Source: Helianthus annuus
Taxonomy: Eukaryota; Streptophyta; Magnoliopsida; Asterales; Asteraceae
Reading direction: 5' to 3'
Assembly: GCF_002127325.2 (NCBI RefSeq)
Contig: NC_035443.2
Location: forward strand, 30,117,090-30,181,089
Length of the DNA stretch: 64,000 bases
Below the pieces are notes generated by a model, which worked only from the letters and a program-made list of their open reading frames with translations, was not told the DNA's origin and ran no database searches. Shown here one piece after another: positions 21,891 to 33,505 of the stretch. The translations under genes and the position numbers were made by a program. Position 1 is the first letter of the stretch; the number at the start of each line of letters is the position of its first letter.

Positions 21891-24515
21891 TGTGACAACC
21901 CGAACCTTCATGGTTAGTATCGTTTTCTCAACTCAGTTAAACCTAACTAACTCGGTTAGATTTGGATAACTTACATCTTGTTAATATTAGAAAATACGTC
22001 ACAACTGGCCTAATGTAGAAACTGGTAACTTGCATCTCGATTTGGGCCTGATGTTATTAAATGGGCCGTACAACTAAAGTGCTAAATCAGTAGGCCCGAC
22101 TTCTTTATTTGGTTGCTTAGAAAAGAGAATAGGCCGGCCCAACTTCCTTATTGCTTGTCTAGATGGACTAATCAGCCCAACACTTTTATTCATTTAATCA
22201 GAAGCGTACGTAGTATACTCGAAATCGAATTCTGTTTAGTTTAAAAACCATAACAAACTCTACTCCCTATCTCTCTCTCAAATCTACTTACGGCAGCAGG
22301 AGAAACCCTACCCCCTCACCCCTGATCGTACGAACTGTAGCAGCCCCTCACCCTTTGTGAGATATCTTTCGTGTACCAACAATTTTGGTTAGTAAATCCA
22401 CACTGTGCTCGTTATTATTTGATTGTTTCTTTTGTACTGATGATATTCATGATATGAAGGTGTTAGTGAATTATTTGTAATTTATTTTGATGATCATGCT
22501 TGGTAGTTGTTAGTAACAATCGAATGATATATGATATGTACAACTGTAAATCGAACCACGCCTATATTAGTCTCTATTGGATGATCTTGTATGTGTGTTA
22601 TTGTCGAATCCCATAAACCATAACCTGTCGCATGAATGTTATGGAATAGGGAATTATTTGATTGAATTGGTTGCCTGATTATACTCGATGTTGTATGGAT
22701 GCATAAAGATTGAATTGGATTAAGTGTGATTAGAATTCATGCTCAAAGAATCTGGGTTGCGTGGGTGTTAAGTTGTGATAATTCCGGTATGATAATTCGA
22801 CAAAACAGTGTTAATATATTGTAAATTGTATTGGCAAGTTGATCAGTGCCACGTATTAAACTGGATTGATAAAGACTAGAGATATTAGCGGACCACGAAT
22901 ATAGAATTCATGATTGTTACTGAATAGATGAGATCTTGTATGTATATATTCATAGGTTGTTGTAAAAGGAATGTTATTAATCTTGAAGGTGGCTTGTGTT
23001 AACTTAGTTGCATAGTAAACAACTACTAAATTCACTGGGTAAATGTTCCACGTTAAGCATGGGCTGCATGTGTGGGATCGCCCAAATAGGAAGCCCACTT
23101 GCATTTGATTTGGGCCCGAGTTACATTTAGGCTGCGGTACCACTTCACCCAAGCGAACTTTGGGCTGGCATCACTTGGGGCATAAACTGAATGAATGGGC
23201 CGTCGTTAGGTCACGGATTGGACTGGGTTATCGGCTGCAAACTAAATGGTGGGCTGGGTAACAACATCGAAACATTAAGTAATTGGGCTGTTTTGAAGGA
23301 CCGGGCCACTCGCTTCTTGTTTGGGCCGGTAACTTGTGGAATTAAGATAACGATATATTAACTGGTGTAATGATAGGATATATATACATATAAACCCGTG
23401 AATTAATGTGGTACCTAGTGTTAGGATATTGTGTTGTATGATCTTTAGTTATAAGAAGTATGTTCACTGAGATGTTAATCAAATCACTCAACATGGATTG
23501 TGGTGTTATATGAACTAGTGTTGTGACTTGAATGTCTATCCAGCCGAACCTGAGTAATGAATTCTTATACTTTGTGCTTAACTGGATAAGTTGGTATACG
23601 GATTGACAAATGTTACTACTTGTATCTGATGTGTACTATTTGATGAATAAATATGGAGTGACACGGACCGAGCTTGTATGCATACTAACTGTTATACGTG
23701 CATTGATCATAGGACTTGATTGATTATTTGGTTAAACGAGTAATTAAGTCTACCGAGCACTCTAAGGTGAGTTCATCTCTCTTGAGCATGCGTCCCGGTG
23801 GTTGGGACAGTCAGTGGGTATCCTGGGAAGGGATAAGTCTTTTGGGTAAAAACGGAAATGTTGGATAATATACTCATCCTATCACCATTAAAGTCCCTCC
23901 GTGTTGTTTGGTTACCTGGAAGGTAACATGGTATTAGTTAGTAGCGCTACTTAGGTTTGGCAACCTCACCCCGTTCCTGGGAGGACGGGTGTTGAACTAA
24001 TGACCTAGTCATGACCAATGCTTTGATAGGAGCATTGGAGAAAGGGCAAAATAATCAGAAGCCGTCTTGTATTGGGGTATTATCAGCATTGTTTTCAACA
24101 TTACTTTCGGAATTAAATTCAATGGATTAACTAAACACTTGGTAATCAACGTTTTCGTAAAACTATGAACTCACCAGCGTTGTCTGATACACTTGTTGCA
24201 TGCTCGCAGGTCGTTAGGTATCTTGGATTTGGGGAACTTGCTGTCTGGAGTAGCTGGAGTGGTCATGGGTCGACTGGGAGTATTTATGCGATTGATTTCA
24301 TGAAACTATACTTGGGTTTCGAAACAGATTAACTTCGTTTATTATTTGCTTCCGCTGAACTTGTTGATTTTCGTTTAAACTTGTTGAAGATGTTTTTATT
24401 AATAATGGGGATTTTATTTATAACTTGTATGGGTTCAATGTAATTGGTGGCTCGTTATTGGTATGTCACACGCCTAACAGGGACACTCCCTATGTGCTAA
24501 TTTGGGGGTGTGACA
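21891..24515 (+). repeat. 5' LTR of the LARD-like element
   Basis: The LTR is 2625 bp and runs from TGTGACAACCCGAACC to GGGGGTGTGACA. It is nearly identical to 26466-29090. A minus-strand 98-codon frame near 22856-23152 is duplicated in both LTRs but has no recognisable domain and is probably spurious. Confidence 0.96.
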
Positions 24516-24518
24516 GTT

Positions 24519-24531
24519 TGGTATCAGAGCC
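24519..24531 (+). other. Primer-binding site (initiator Met tRNA)
   Basis: TGGTATCAGAGCC begins three bases after the 5' LTR and is complementary to the 3' end of plant initiator methionine tRNA. This is the usual primer of many plant LTR retrotransposons. Confidence 0.92.
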
Positions 24532-25223
24532 ATTGGTTATAGTGAACTTGGTTTTAAAACGTTTTCATAAAACCAGACTATAACCGAACAGTACCGAAAT
24601 CGACCATGACACTCAGCTCCAGACTGCAAGGTTCGTTTCTCATTTACTATTGCATAGTATATCTAGCGTACACTTATGTATAACATTACACGTGACTGCA
24701 CACTTGGCACAACAGTATGAGCTCTTATATTACCAACCCCTGTTAATTGAACTGTTAGTGTGACACTACCCTTTGACTATTGTGATTCTTGATCATATAA
24801 AACCTTTCGCTTGCTATTTGAATGTGGGGAACCTTTTAGCGCAAGTTAAGAGGCGCTGAGACAAGCATGCAAATCGCCTTATTATTATGGGTGCACACAT
24901 AATAATAACGTGAGGTGCATGCAAATCCCAGTGAGGCTTAATGAGCGTGAGAAGGGTTCTGCCCTATTGTGTGTAAACTTGGTAGGTTGTAGATTTCAAT
25001 GTGATACTCGACTTTTATCTCATTTCGACCCTTAAGATTGTTCCCTTCTCTATTATAGAACCATGAGTGGACGAGGAAACGGACGTAGCAACTGTTGATT
25101 GAAACCTTGTGTGCTTACTCTTTCTGTCATTTTTTTTCCTTTCTGCGTTAATACCCTCTTTTGGGTACGTTGTGAGTGTGCATTCTTTCGTTTAACTTGC
25201 GTTACGTCATCAACTCGACAGGC

Positions 25224-25904
25224 ATGTCTGCACCGTCCGCATCTTTCGACCAATCCCGGGCGCCAGGGAAGGCACCCGCTGCTACTCACTCACCCCCGCG
25301 TCAGATGGAGACGCGTGCTGCTTATAGGAAGAGACTCGCACAGGGCGGGGAGTCGTCCTCCCGACCTACGCATGCACTACCAGTTAACTCCCTCAGCGCT
25401 CAGGCCGAGTCGGCTGTGAGTAAGGCCCTCCGAGATTATAACCAGATCCTAATAGGACAAAACCAAGTCTTAATGGAGCAAAATCAGAAATTACTAAGAA
25501 AGGTTGATACCCTAGGAGGGCGAGTGGAAGCTCAAGAGAAGCAGATACAGGAACTTAATAGGAGAACTACTGACTTGAAGGCAGAAGCCCTAAAAGGGCG
25601 TGAGGTACAAGGTCTGATACTGAGAGACGCTCGAGTGGATCATGAAAGGCTTAACTCGCATGCCGAAAGGATAGGTATGATGGATTGGAGGATCCATCAG
25701 TTGGAGGAAGCCCGCTTCGCACCTGAACCCGAGCCAGCCCCAGTCCCGGCACCTCCCGAACCAGAGGCGGAAGAGTCTGATGAAGAGCCCGAAGAGGAGG
25801 AGGAAGAGTCGGAAGAGGAGGAAGAAGAGCCAGAGGAGGTCTCGGATAATGACGGAGACGATGATGATGGTAGTGACCTCGGAGATGGTGACGTGGACGA
25901 CTGA
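25224..25904 (+). CDS. Coiled-coil protein with acidic tail, encoded by the LARD-like element
   Basis: This is an intact 226-codon frame from ATG 25224. The N-terminal 60 residues are Pro/Ser-rich. Residues about 65-155 form a heptad-like, Gln/Leu/Glu-rich coiled coil (NQILIGQNQVLMEQNQKLLR and following). The last 50 residues are almost entirely Glu, Asp and Ser. No zinc knuckle, protease or polymerase motif is present. An upstream ATG at 25063 (MSGRGNGRSN) could be joined by a predicted 128-bp intron, 25094-25221, ending at GACAG, but its donor is weak. The frame fills most of the internal region that could be coding and is unbroken in a recently inserted element. It could be a degenerate Gag or a separate accessory protein; I do not recognise the family. 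Confidence 0.7.
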   Translation: MSAPSASFDQSRAPGKAPAATHSPPRQMETRAAYRKRLAQGGESSSRPTHALPVNSLSAQAESAVSKALRDYNQILIGQNQVLMEQNQKLLRKVDTLGGRVEAQEKQIQELNRRTTDLKAEALKGREVQGLILRDARVDHERLNSHAERIGMMDWRIHQLEEARFAPEPEPAPVPAPPEPEAEESDEEPEEEEEESEEEEEEPEEVSDNDGDDDDGSDLGDGDVDD

Positions 25905-26465
25905 CTCGTCTTTCAATCGTTTATCTAGTTATTTTTCTTTCAGTTGATTTCGTATAAACAATCATGGTGATTAAAACTTTTGCGAATATTCGATGTAGTG
26001 ACTTATATGGTTTAATTTGAATGGGTTTCTTATTTTATCGTTTAAAGGATATTTCTTGTACTGAGTCGTCACCTTACCTCTTTTTACCCTTGCACCACAA
26101 GAGTCACATCTTTGACTCTACGACAGTTACCTTAATTATGGTAAACCTCTCGCTGGCCTTTGTACTACCCGGTGCCTATTGGTTGATGCAATGCCTCTTG
26201 TTCGAGTTCGTTGGAACTCAAGGCGTGGACCAGAGTTCACGTGGGAGCGCGAGGACCAGATGAAGCTAAAGTACCCCCCACCTATTTCCTAAAGACAAAC
26301 CCGAGTCAAGCAAAACTGGTGAATCTCGGGGCGAGATTCCTCTTCCAGTTGGGGATGATGTCACAACCGAGCAGAACCCGCAACAACCCTGATTTCTCAC
26401 TTCGTTTCTCTCACACTTGACGCTTGCCAAATTTCGGGACGAAATTTCTTTCAAGTTGGGGATGA
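25905..26465 (+). other. 3' untranslated internal region with duplicated polypurine motif
   Basis: No convincing frame. The sequence CAGTTGGGGATGATGTCACAACC at about 26347-26369 is nearly repeated as CAAGTTGGGGATGATGTGACAACCC at about 26451-26475, where the second spans the true 3' LTR start. The preceding TCGGGGCGAGATTCC and TTCGGGACGAAATTTC are also paired. Confidence 0.8.
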
Positions 26466-29090
26466 TGTGACAACCCGAACCTTCATGGTTAGTATCGTTT
26501 TCTCAACTCAGTTAAACCTAACTAACTCGGTTAGATTTGGATAACTTACATCTTGTTAATATTAGAAAATACGTCACAACTGGCCTAATGTAGAAACTGG
26601 TAACTTGCATCTCGATTTGGGCCTGATGTTATTAAATGGGCCGTACAACTAAAGTGCTAAATCAGTAGGCCCGACTTCTTTATTTGGTTGCTTAGAAAAG
26701 AGAATAGGCCGGCCCAACTTCCTTATTGCTTGTCTAGATGGACTAATCAGCCCAACACTTTTATTCATTTAATCAGAAGCGTACGTAGTATACTCGAAAT
26801 CGAATTCTGTTTAGTTTAAAAACCATAACAAACTCTACTCCCTATCTCTCTCTCAAATCTACTTACGGCAGCAGGAGAAACCCTACCCCCTCACCCCTAA
26901 TCGTACGAACTGTAGCAGCCCCTCACCCTTTGTGAGATATCTTTCGTGTACCAACAATCTTGGTTAGTAAATCCACACTGTGCTCGTTATTATTTGATTG
27001 TTTCTTTTGTACTGATGATATTCATGATATGAAGGTGTTAGTGAATTATTTGTAATTTATTTTGATGATCATGCTTGGTAGTTGTTAGTAACAATCGAAT
27101 GATATATGATATGTACAACTGTAAATCGAACCACGCCTATATTAGTCTCTATTGGATGATCTTGTATGTGTGTTATTGTCGAATCCCATAAACCATAACC
27201 TGTCGCATGAATGTTATGGAATAGGGAATTATTTGATTGAATTGGTTGCCTGATTATACTCGATGTTGTATGGATGCATAAAGATTGAATTGGATTAAGT
27301 GTGATTAGAATTCATGCTCAAAGAATCTGGGTTGCGTGGGTGTTAAGTTGTGATAATTCCGGTATGATAATTCGACAAAACAGCGTTAATATATTGTAAA
27401 TTGTATTGGCAAGTTGATCAGTGCCACGTACTAAACTGGATTGATAAAGACTAGAGATATTAGCGGACCACGAATATAGAATTCATGATTGTTACTGAAT
27501 AGATGAGATCTTGTATGTATATATTCATAGGTTGTTGTAAAAGGAATGTTATTAATCTTGAAGGTGGCTTGTGTTAACTTAGTTGCATAGTAAACAACTA
27601 CTAAATTCACTGGGTAAATGTTCCACGTTAAGCATGGGCTGCATGTGTGGGATCGCCCGAATAGGAAGCCCACTTGCATTTGATTTGGGCCCGAGTTACA
27701 TTTAGGCTGCGGTACCACTTCACCCAAGCGAACTTTGGGCTGGCATCACTTGGGGCATAAACTGAATGAATGGGCCGTCGTTAGGTCACGGATTGGACTG
27801 GGTTATCGGCTGCAAACTAAATGGTGGGCTGGGTAACAACATCGAAACATTAAGTAATTGGGCTGTTTTGAAGGACCGGGCCACTCGCTTCTTGTTTGGG
27901 CCGGTAACTTATGGAATTAAGATAACGATATATTAACTGGTGTAATGATAGGATATATATACATATAAACCCGTGAATTAATGTGGTACCTAGTGTTAGG
28001 ATATTGTGTTGTATGATCTTTAGTTATAAGAAGTATGTTCACTGAGATGTTAATCAAATCACTCAACATGGATTGTGGTGTTATATGAACTAGTGTTGTG
28101 ACTTGAATGTCTATCCAGCCGAACCTGAGTAATGAATTCTTATACTTTGTGCTTAACTGGATAAGTTGGTATACGGATTGACAAATGTTACTACTTGTAT
28201 CTGATGTGTACTATTTGATGAATAAATATGGAGTGACACGGACCGAGCTTGTATGCATACTAACTGTTATACGTGCATTGATCATAGGACTTGATTGATT
28301 ATTTGGTTAAACGAGTAATTAAGTCTACCGAGCACTCTAAGGTGAGTTCATCTCTCTTGAGCATGCGTCCCGGTGGTTGGGACAGTCAGTGGGTATCCTG
28401 GGAAGGGATAAGTCTTTTGGGTAAAAACGGAAATGTTGGATAATATACTCATCCTATCACCATTAAAGTCCCTCCGTGTTGTTTGGTTACCTGGAAGGTA
28501 ACATGGTATTAGTTAGTAGCGCTACTTAGGTTTGGCAACCTCACCCCGTTCCTGGGAGGACGGGTGTTGAACTAATGACCTAGTCATGACCAATGCTTTG
28601 ATAGGAGCATTGGAGAAAGGGCAAAATAATCAGAAGCCGTCTTGTATTGGGGTATTATCAGCATTGTTTTCAACATTACTTTCGGAATTAAATTCAATGG
28701 ATTAACTAAACACTTGGTAATCAACGTTTTCGTAAAACTATGAACTCACCAGCGTTGTCTGATACACTTGTTGCATGCTCGCAGGTCGTTAGGTATCTTG
28801 GATTTGGGGAACTTGCTGTCTGGAGTAGCTGGAGTGGTCATGGGTCGACTGGGAGTATTTATGCGATTGATTTCATGAAACTATACTTGGGTTTCGAAAC
28901 AGATTAACTTCGTTTATTATTTGCTTCCGCTGAACTTGTTGATTTTCGTTTAAACTTGTTGAAGATGTTTTTATTAATAATGGGGATTTTATTTATAACT
29001 TGTATGGGTTCAATGTAATTGGTGGCTCGTTATTGGTATGTCACACGCCTAACATGGACACTCCCTATGTGCTAATTTGGGGGTGTGACA
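26466..29090 (+). repeat. 3' LTR of the LARD-like element
   Basis: The 2625-bp copy of 21891-24515 starts immediately after AGTTGGGGATGA and is followed by the TCAAA duplication. Confidence 0.96.
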
Positions 29091-29607
29091 TCAAACTTAT
29101 TCCGAGTTAACACACCACAACGTGCTTGTGTGGTTCAACATTTTACGTCTACTTTTTATTTGGTTAATTGTCTCGTCGCAAAGCGCGGGTCACAAATACT
29201 ACTTTTTGAATAGTTTGTAATTGTAAGTTTTCAAGTTTATTGTAGAACCATGATTCATGTTTTGTTCTAGTAATTAAATTCTTATTAAGACCACATGGAG
29301 TGGGTGTGATATTGTAGGTATTGGCCTCTTCATACCGTACACACCGGCCCACGAATGGCGTGGAGGGCGGCTTGGGGTTGGAGGCAGGGTAATTTCCACC
29401 GGCGTGGAGGCGTTTGATGTGGTGATGTGGTATGTTGTGGTTGGGTGTGGGTTATAGTTGTTGTCCCCAACGGTTAAATTTAAACAAATAATATTTACTT
29501 AAAAAAACATCTCCAATATAATCAAATCAATTCTACCATTTTACCATACAAAAACTCTCATTTTATCTCAACTTTCATCTTATTTTCTCTTCAAAAATTT
29601 AGATAAA

Positions 29608-29945
29608 ATGGGAGCGATTCCATGGGCCGAAGAAAGGGTATCGTGTTGTGTGAATCTTGGGTTGAAGCGCTTACCCACTATACGCTCTGTGATCGCTCGG
29701 GTGCGTTTTGGGGACGTATTTTCCAACAATTATGTATTCATAGAGGTGACACCACCTGGACCGTGGATGCACTTTCTTCGCGTTTCAGGTCTATTGGTTT
29801 GGATAATTTAAGAGTTGAGACGGTGCATAATGCTGTGCAAAATGACGGTGGTAATCTTTCGGAAGCCGACGTCATACAAGTCGCCCCGTCGACTACAGGC
29901 ACCAATATAACCGTGACTTTAAACACGTTTCGCCGTGACAAATAA
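29608..29945 (+). pseudogene. Myb/SANT-like ORF, copy C, frameshifted near the start
   Basis: This copy is 338 bp against 339 in A and B. A single-base deletion near 29631-29638 (GAAGAAAGGG in place of GAAGAAGAGGG) puts the conserved ATG (29608) out of frame with the domain. Translation from the next ATG at 29622 would restore the domain frame as a 107-residue protein starting MGRRKGIVLCESWV. It retains TGG where copy A has a stop. Same Myb-like family call and caveats as copy B. Confidence 0.55.
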
Positions 29946-30073
29946 TTGAATTTTTTATTTAATTATGTTTAGGTTTAACATTTAATTATAATGATGTAAT
30001 GTTTTTTTGTTTATTTCGTGTGTTTTTTTAGTTTCATTTTTTTATAACTTATGTAATGTTTTTATTTTTTAAA

Positions 30074-32174
30074 GGGATATTGGCCTCTAATAATCCCAAC
30101 TAGACGTTATTGGTCATTGGCAGTTCCATATTTTTTTATTCCCCCTGGCAGTCTCACCTTTCAACTATTTTCCTCCACCGGTTCTCAGTTAAAAAAACTT
30201 AACGGAGTTAAGTTTTTTCTGAATTACAAACTGGCGTTTTAGGGTTTTTAATCAGAATGAGGATACGAGTTGATGTGCGTTAGGTGTAATATAATTTAGG
30301 TGTATATTTTAAGCCATTTTTACACTTTTTAGCCAAGTTTTAAATTTATAAACACGATATTCACTAACACTAAACACACATATGGGCAAGTGCACCTATC
30401 GTGGACGTAGTATAGTGTTGGTAAGATATCGAGGTCGTCCAAGGACACAAGAGCTTTTAGTACCGGTTTATCCTCAACGTCTAATCAAATCAAAATGTTA
30501 GAAAAAGATTTTTAAACTATAAAAATAAAACTAACTAAAATGCTGAAAAAGAAAATAAAAGTAAAAACAGATAGACAAGATGAATCACTTGGATCCGACT
30601 CGTGTGCAGTGTAACCTTTGATTATTTTCGCACTTTTGCACTTGTTTAAGAGATTCTCTTAGTTATTGTAGTAGGCCTCTTTTTTGAAGGCGACGTTACC
30701 CTCGGCTAAGTAGTCTGAGTCTGCAGGGATACAGTCCTAAGTAGCCGGGTTAAAGTTTTAATAGTAGTTTAACTTATGAGGGGATCAAAGAGTTTGGACC
30801 CCCGCCATCCAATACCGTTGGGTATTGAAGGAGGTCCTACTAAATTTGATCCAGGTCCTTTGCAGGATCTATACACTGAACAATGGTAAGACTCTTACCA
30901 AACCGTTTCCTTAACCCCCGACCAGGTAGCCAACATACCTCCATATAGACCGTGGAGATATGAATGGTGAAAATCTTTTATTTTATATAGACAGTAAAAT
31001 AATGCCAAGACACCACGGACAAACGATAAGGAAGAATCACCTTCAACATAAGAAACTAGTAATTAAAGTCATTAATACAAAACCAATTAAAAAGTGCAAA
31101 AGATTAAAAATAAAAAGTATTACACTAAACACTTGTCTTCACCAAGTGATGTAAGAGACTTAGGCACACATGACCTTTGATTGTCAAGAACTCTTACGAT
31201 CAATCTTGGATCCCGAGACGACTCACACACTCTATGATGGACAATGGATGATGGTGGTGGATGATGGTGTTGTGATGGTGGTGGGTGGTGGGTGAAGTAT
31301 GAGAAAGGTGATGTGCCAAGGGATGAGTTGCAAGAGCTCCAAGCACTCCTATTTATGGGCTGAACAAAAGCCTGGGCACGGCCCCGTGTCCACTGGGCAC
31401 GGCCCCGTGTCCATCCGACTCTCTCTCTTCATTAATTGCAATTCGCAATTTCATTAAATGCGTCTGCAACAGTTGACCACGCCCCCGTATCCGTTGAGCA
31501 CGGCCCCGTGGTGGGCAGTAGAAGTTTCTATCACTTTGTCTTTTCTGCTGACACTTGGGCACGCCCCCGTGCTCACTGAGCACGGGGCGTGTTCAGCCTT
31601 CTGTCTTCTTGTTTTGCTTTTGGGAAGATGCTATTGGGAGGTCGGGCATGCCACGTTTGTTCCTTTTCTTGTATTTATGTTAGATTTAGCTGTATTTTTG
31701 CTTCTTTTGTTCATTTGAGCTCATTTAATCCTGAAAATACAAAAGGAAGACAAAAGCACACTTTTTCCAACATTAGTACTAAAAAGGGTTAGTTTTATGC
31801 CACAATTGATGTAATTTATATGTTGCATTTTGTGCACATCAGAGTCTATTGATATAAAACTTACCTCGAAACGGTGCTCCAAATGACTGGAGTTTTGTTA
31901 ATTGGAAGTTTAAACACCCGAATTGAAGCATCGTTTTCGTTGTTTGGAGCACAATTTCAAGGTAAGTTTTACATCATTCGACTCATATCTTGTTCAAATA
32001 AAAAGCTCTAAAACGTCAGTTTGTAATTCGGAAAAAAACTTAACTCCGCTAAGTTTTTTAACTGAGGACCGGTGGAGGAAATATAGTTGAAAGGTCGGAC
32101 TATCAGGGGGAATAAAAAAAGGTAGGACTGTCAATGGCGTCTAGTAGAGATTATTAGAGGCCAGCCAATATCCC
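30074..32174. mobile_element. Mutator-type foldback MITE in unit C, split by a solo LTR
   Basis: The MITE has ends GGGATATTGGCCTC and CCAATATCCC, with a perfect 9-bp duplication TTTTTTAAA (30065-30073 and 32175-32183). Removing the solo LTR leaves about 526 bp, the family length. It sits three bases from the position of the related MITE in unit A, with a different target duplication, so the two insertions are independent. Confidence 0.9.
30271..31841 (-). mobile_element. Solo LTR of the Athila-type family
   Basis: This 1571-bp LTR starts TGATGTGCGTTAGGTG and ends GTGCACATCA. It is homologous to the 1695-bp LTR at 53248-54942. It is flanked by GAGT on both sides (30267-30270 and 31842-31845); the fifth duplicated base has diverged. 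It lacks a roughly 122-bp tandem duplication present in the larger LTR. Three GC-rich palindrome pairs are at 31377/31398, 31478/31499 and 31560/31581. Confidence 0.88.
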
Positions 32175-32450
32175 TTTTTTAAACTATCTAATTTTTATTA
32201 ATGTTATTTCTTTAATTAGTATTAATGTTTTTTTTAATTTAATAGATTTTATATAATTTTAAAATATTAAAAAAATAATAATAAAAAGTGTGTGTCACGT
32301 GTCAAATAAGGTCACCCTTTCATGCCCCATCCTACTTCTCTCTTTTTTGCACCATGCCATTTTTCTGACATGTGATGATGTAGTTGCCACATATTGCCCC
32401 TTTTTAAACCTTTCCACTCCGTATATTCTAACTTATAAACAAGATGCATG

Positions 32451-32686
32451 ACCTATGGCTTTATAGCCTAGTGACATCTTACGGTTGGGATAAGCCTTTA
32501 GGACCAATAGGTTCTTAGTTCGATTCCCATAATGGTGTTTTCCATATTTATTCGGTTTCCTCCTAAATATGTGTATAGGCATTGTGCCTAGTGGAGATGA
32601 ATATAATAGGGTGGTTCCGCTGGTGGCACGATGATTCTCCAGTAATCCGTAAGTGATCCAAATTTACCGTTAAAAAAATAAAAACT
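32451..32686 (+). mobile_element. tRNA-derived SINE, copy in unit C
   Basis: Third copy, 236 bp, with A-box TAGCCTAGTGAC and a diverged B-box AGTTCGATTCC. The duplication AAACAAGATGCATG (32437-32450 and 32687-32700) is identical to those in units A and B. Confidence 0.9.
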
Positions 32687-33125
32687 AAACAAGATGCATG
32701 TTGTGAGGATTCTTTTTGTTTGTATACTCTTTTTTTGAAACCAATGTCATGAAATGCAAAGATGGAGGTTGATCAGTGCTGACTAAATGTCAATTGGTTC
32801 ACAAAAAAGTGACAGAAGGACCATTAAGCAATTCAACCAAAGATTGTTTATTCATGTGTAGCATCATTTGAATTTTAAGTTCCAAAATGAAAATTTAGCA
32901 TAGTTATAACTTTTACACAGGAGTAGGGAAAATTTGAAGTTTAAGTTTCAAAATGAAATTTTATTCATTTTACTAATGTGGTTATGCTTCAGCAAAGTCA
33001 AGTTTTTAAATACTTTAAGAAAAGAAGGTCTTGAGTACAAGTCTCATAAACAAAAGGGAATAAAAGAAATTCGTCGTTCAAAAAAAAAGTTTCAAAATGA
33101 AAATTTCGCATAGTTATAACTTTTA

Positions 33126-33505
33126 GACCATGTGTAGTGGTTTGGGTGAATAAAGCCCTTACCCTTGGACGTTTTCCGCCATGTGACAGTACAGTCAGCA
33201 AGGGGCATTATTGGGCATTTTTTTCCTATAATGGGTGTCGTGGGGATGTGGGCATTATATTAAAAAAGAGTGTTAAACAATTAAATATAAAAAAATCCAA
33301 AAAATGGTATTGGGCAAGCATAGGAAAGAAGCATATGATTGGCCAAACCATTTGATGTTTGGCGTGATTTAAAAAACGGCGGGGGGCTTTTTTTGAAAAA
33401 AAAAACACGCTAGAAAACGCCCATGGGGGTGGGGATGGGGCATGATTGGGCGTGTTTGGGGTTTTTTTTTTTTTTTTTTTTAAATCACGCTCACTAAACA
33501 TGGTC
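33126..33505. mobile_element. PIF/Harbinger-type MITE unique to unit C
   Basis: This 380-bp element has termini GACCATGTGTAGTG and the complement of CACTAAACATGGTC (13 of 14 match) and a TTA duplication (33123-33125 and 33506-33508). Units A and B have the uninterrupted CTTTTAGACATGAG or CTTTTAGACATAAG. Contains poly(T) near 33460-33481. Confidence 0.9.

Larger units (their letters stand above)
21891..29090 (+). mobile_element. Young non-autonomous LTR retrotransposon (LARD-like)
   Basis: This complete 7200-bp element has two 2625-bp LTRs, a 1950-bp internal region, and a perfect TCAAA duplication (21886-21890 and 29091-29095). A primer-binding site for initiator Met tRNA follows the 5' LTR, and a purine-rich tract precedes the 3' LTR. 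By eye I found seven substitutions between the LTRs (about 0.27%), implying a recent insertion. There is no protease, reverse transcriptase, RNase H or integrase, so mobilisation must have been in trans. The ends and the TTTCGGGACGAAATTTC motif before the 3' LTR resemble Tekay/Del-type chromoviral Ty3/gypsy elements; that affiliation is inference. Confidence 0.95.

Noticed and set aside
22856..23152. 98-codon minus frame duplicated at 27431-27727
   Set aside because: Its duplication is simply the two LTRs of one element; no domain or codon signal.
25590..25916. Minus-strand frame rich in Leu, Phe and Ile opposite the acidic tail
   Set aside because: Antisense of a Glu/Asp-rich region gives hydrophobic residues by codon complement; not a membrane protein.
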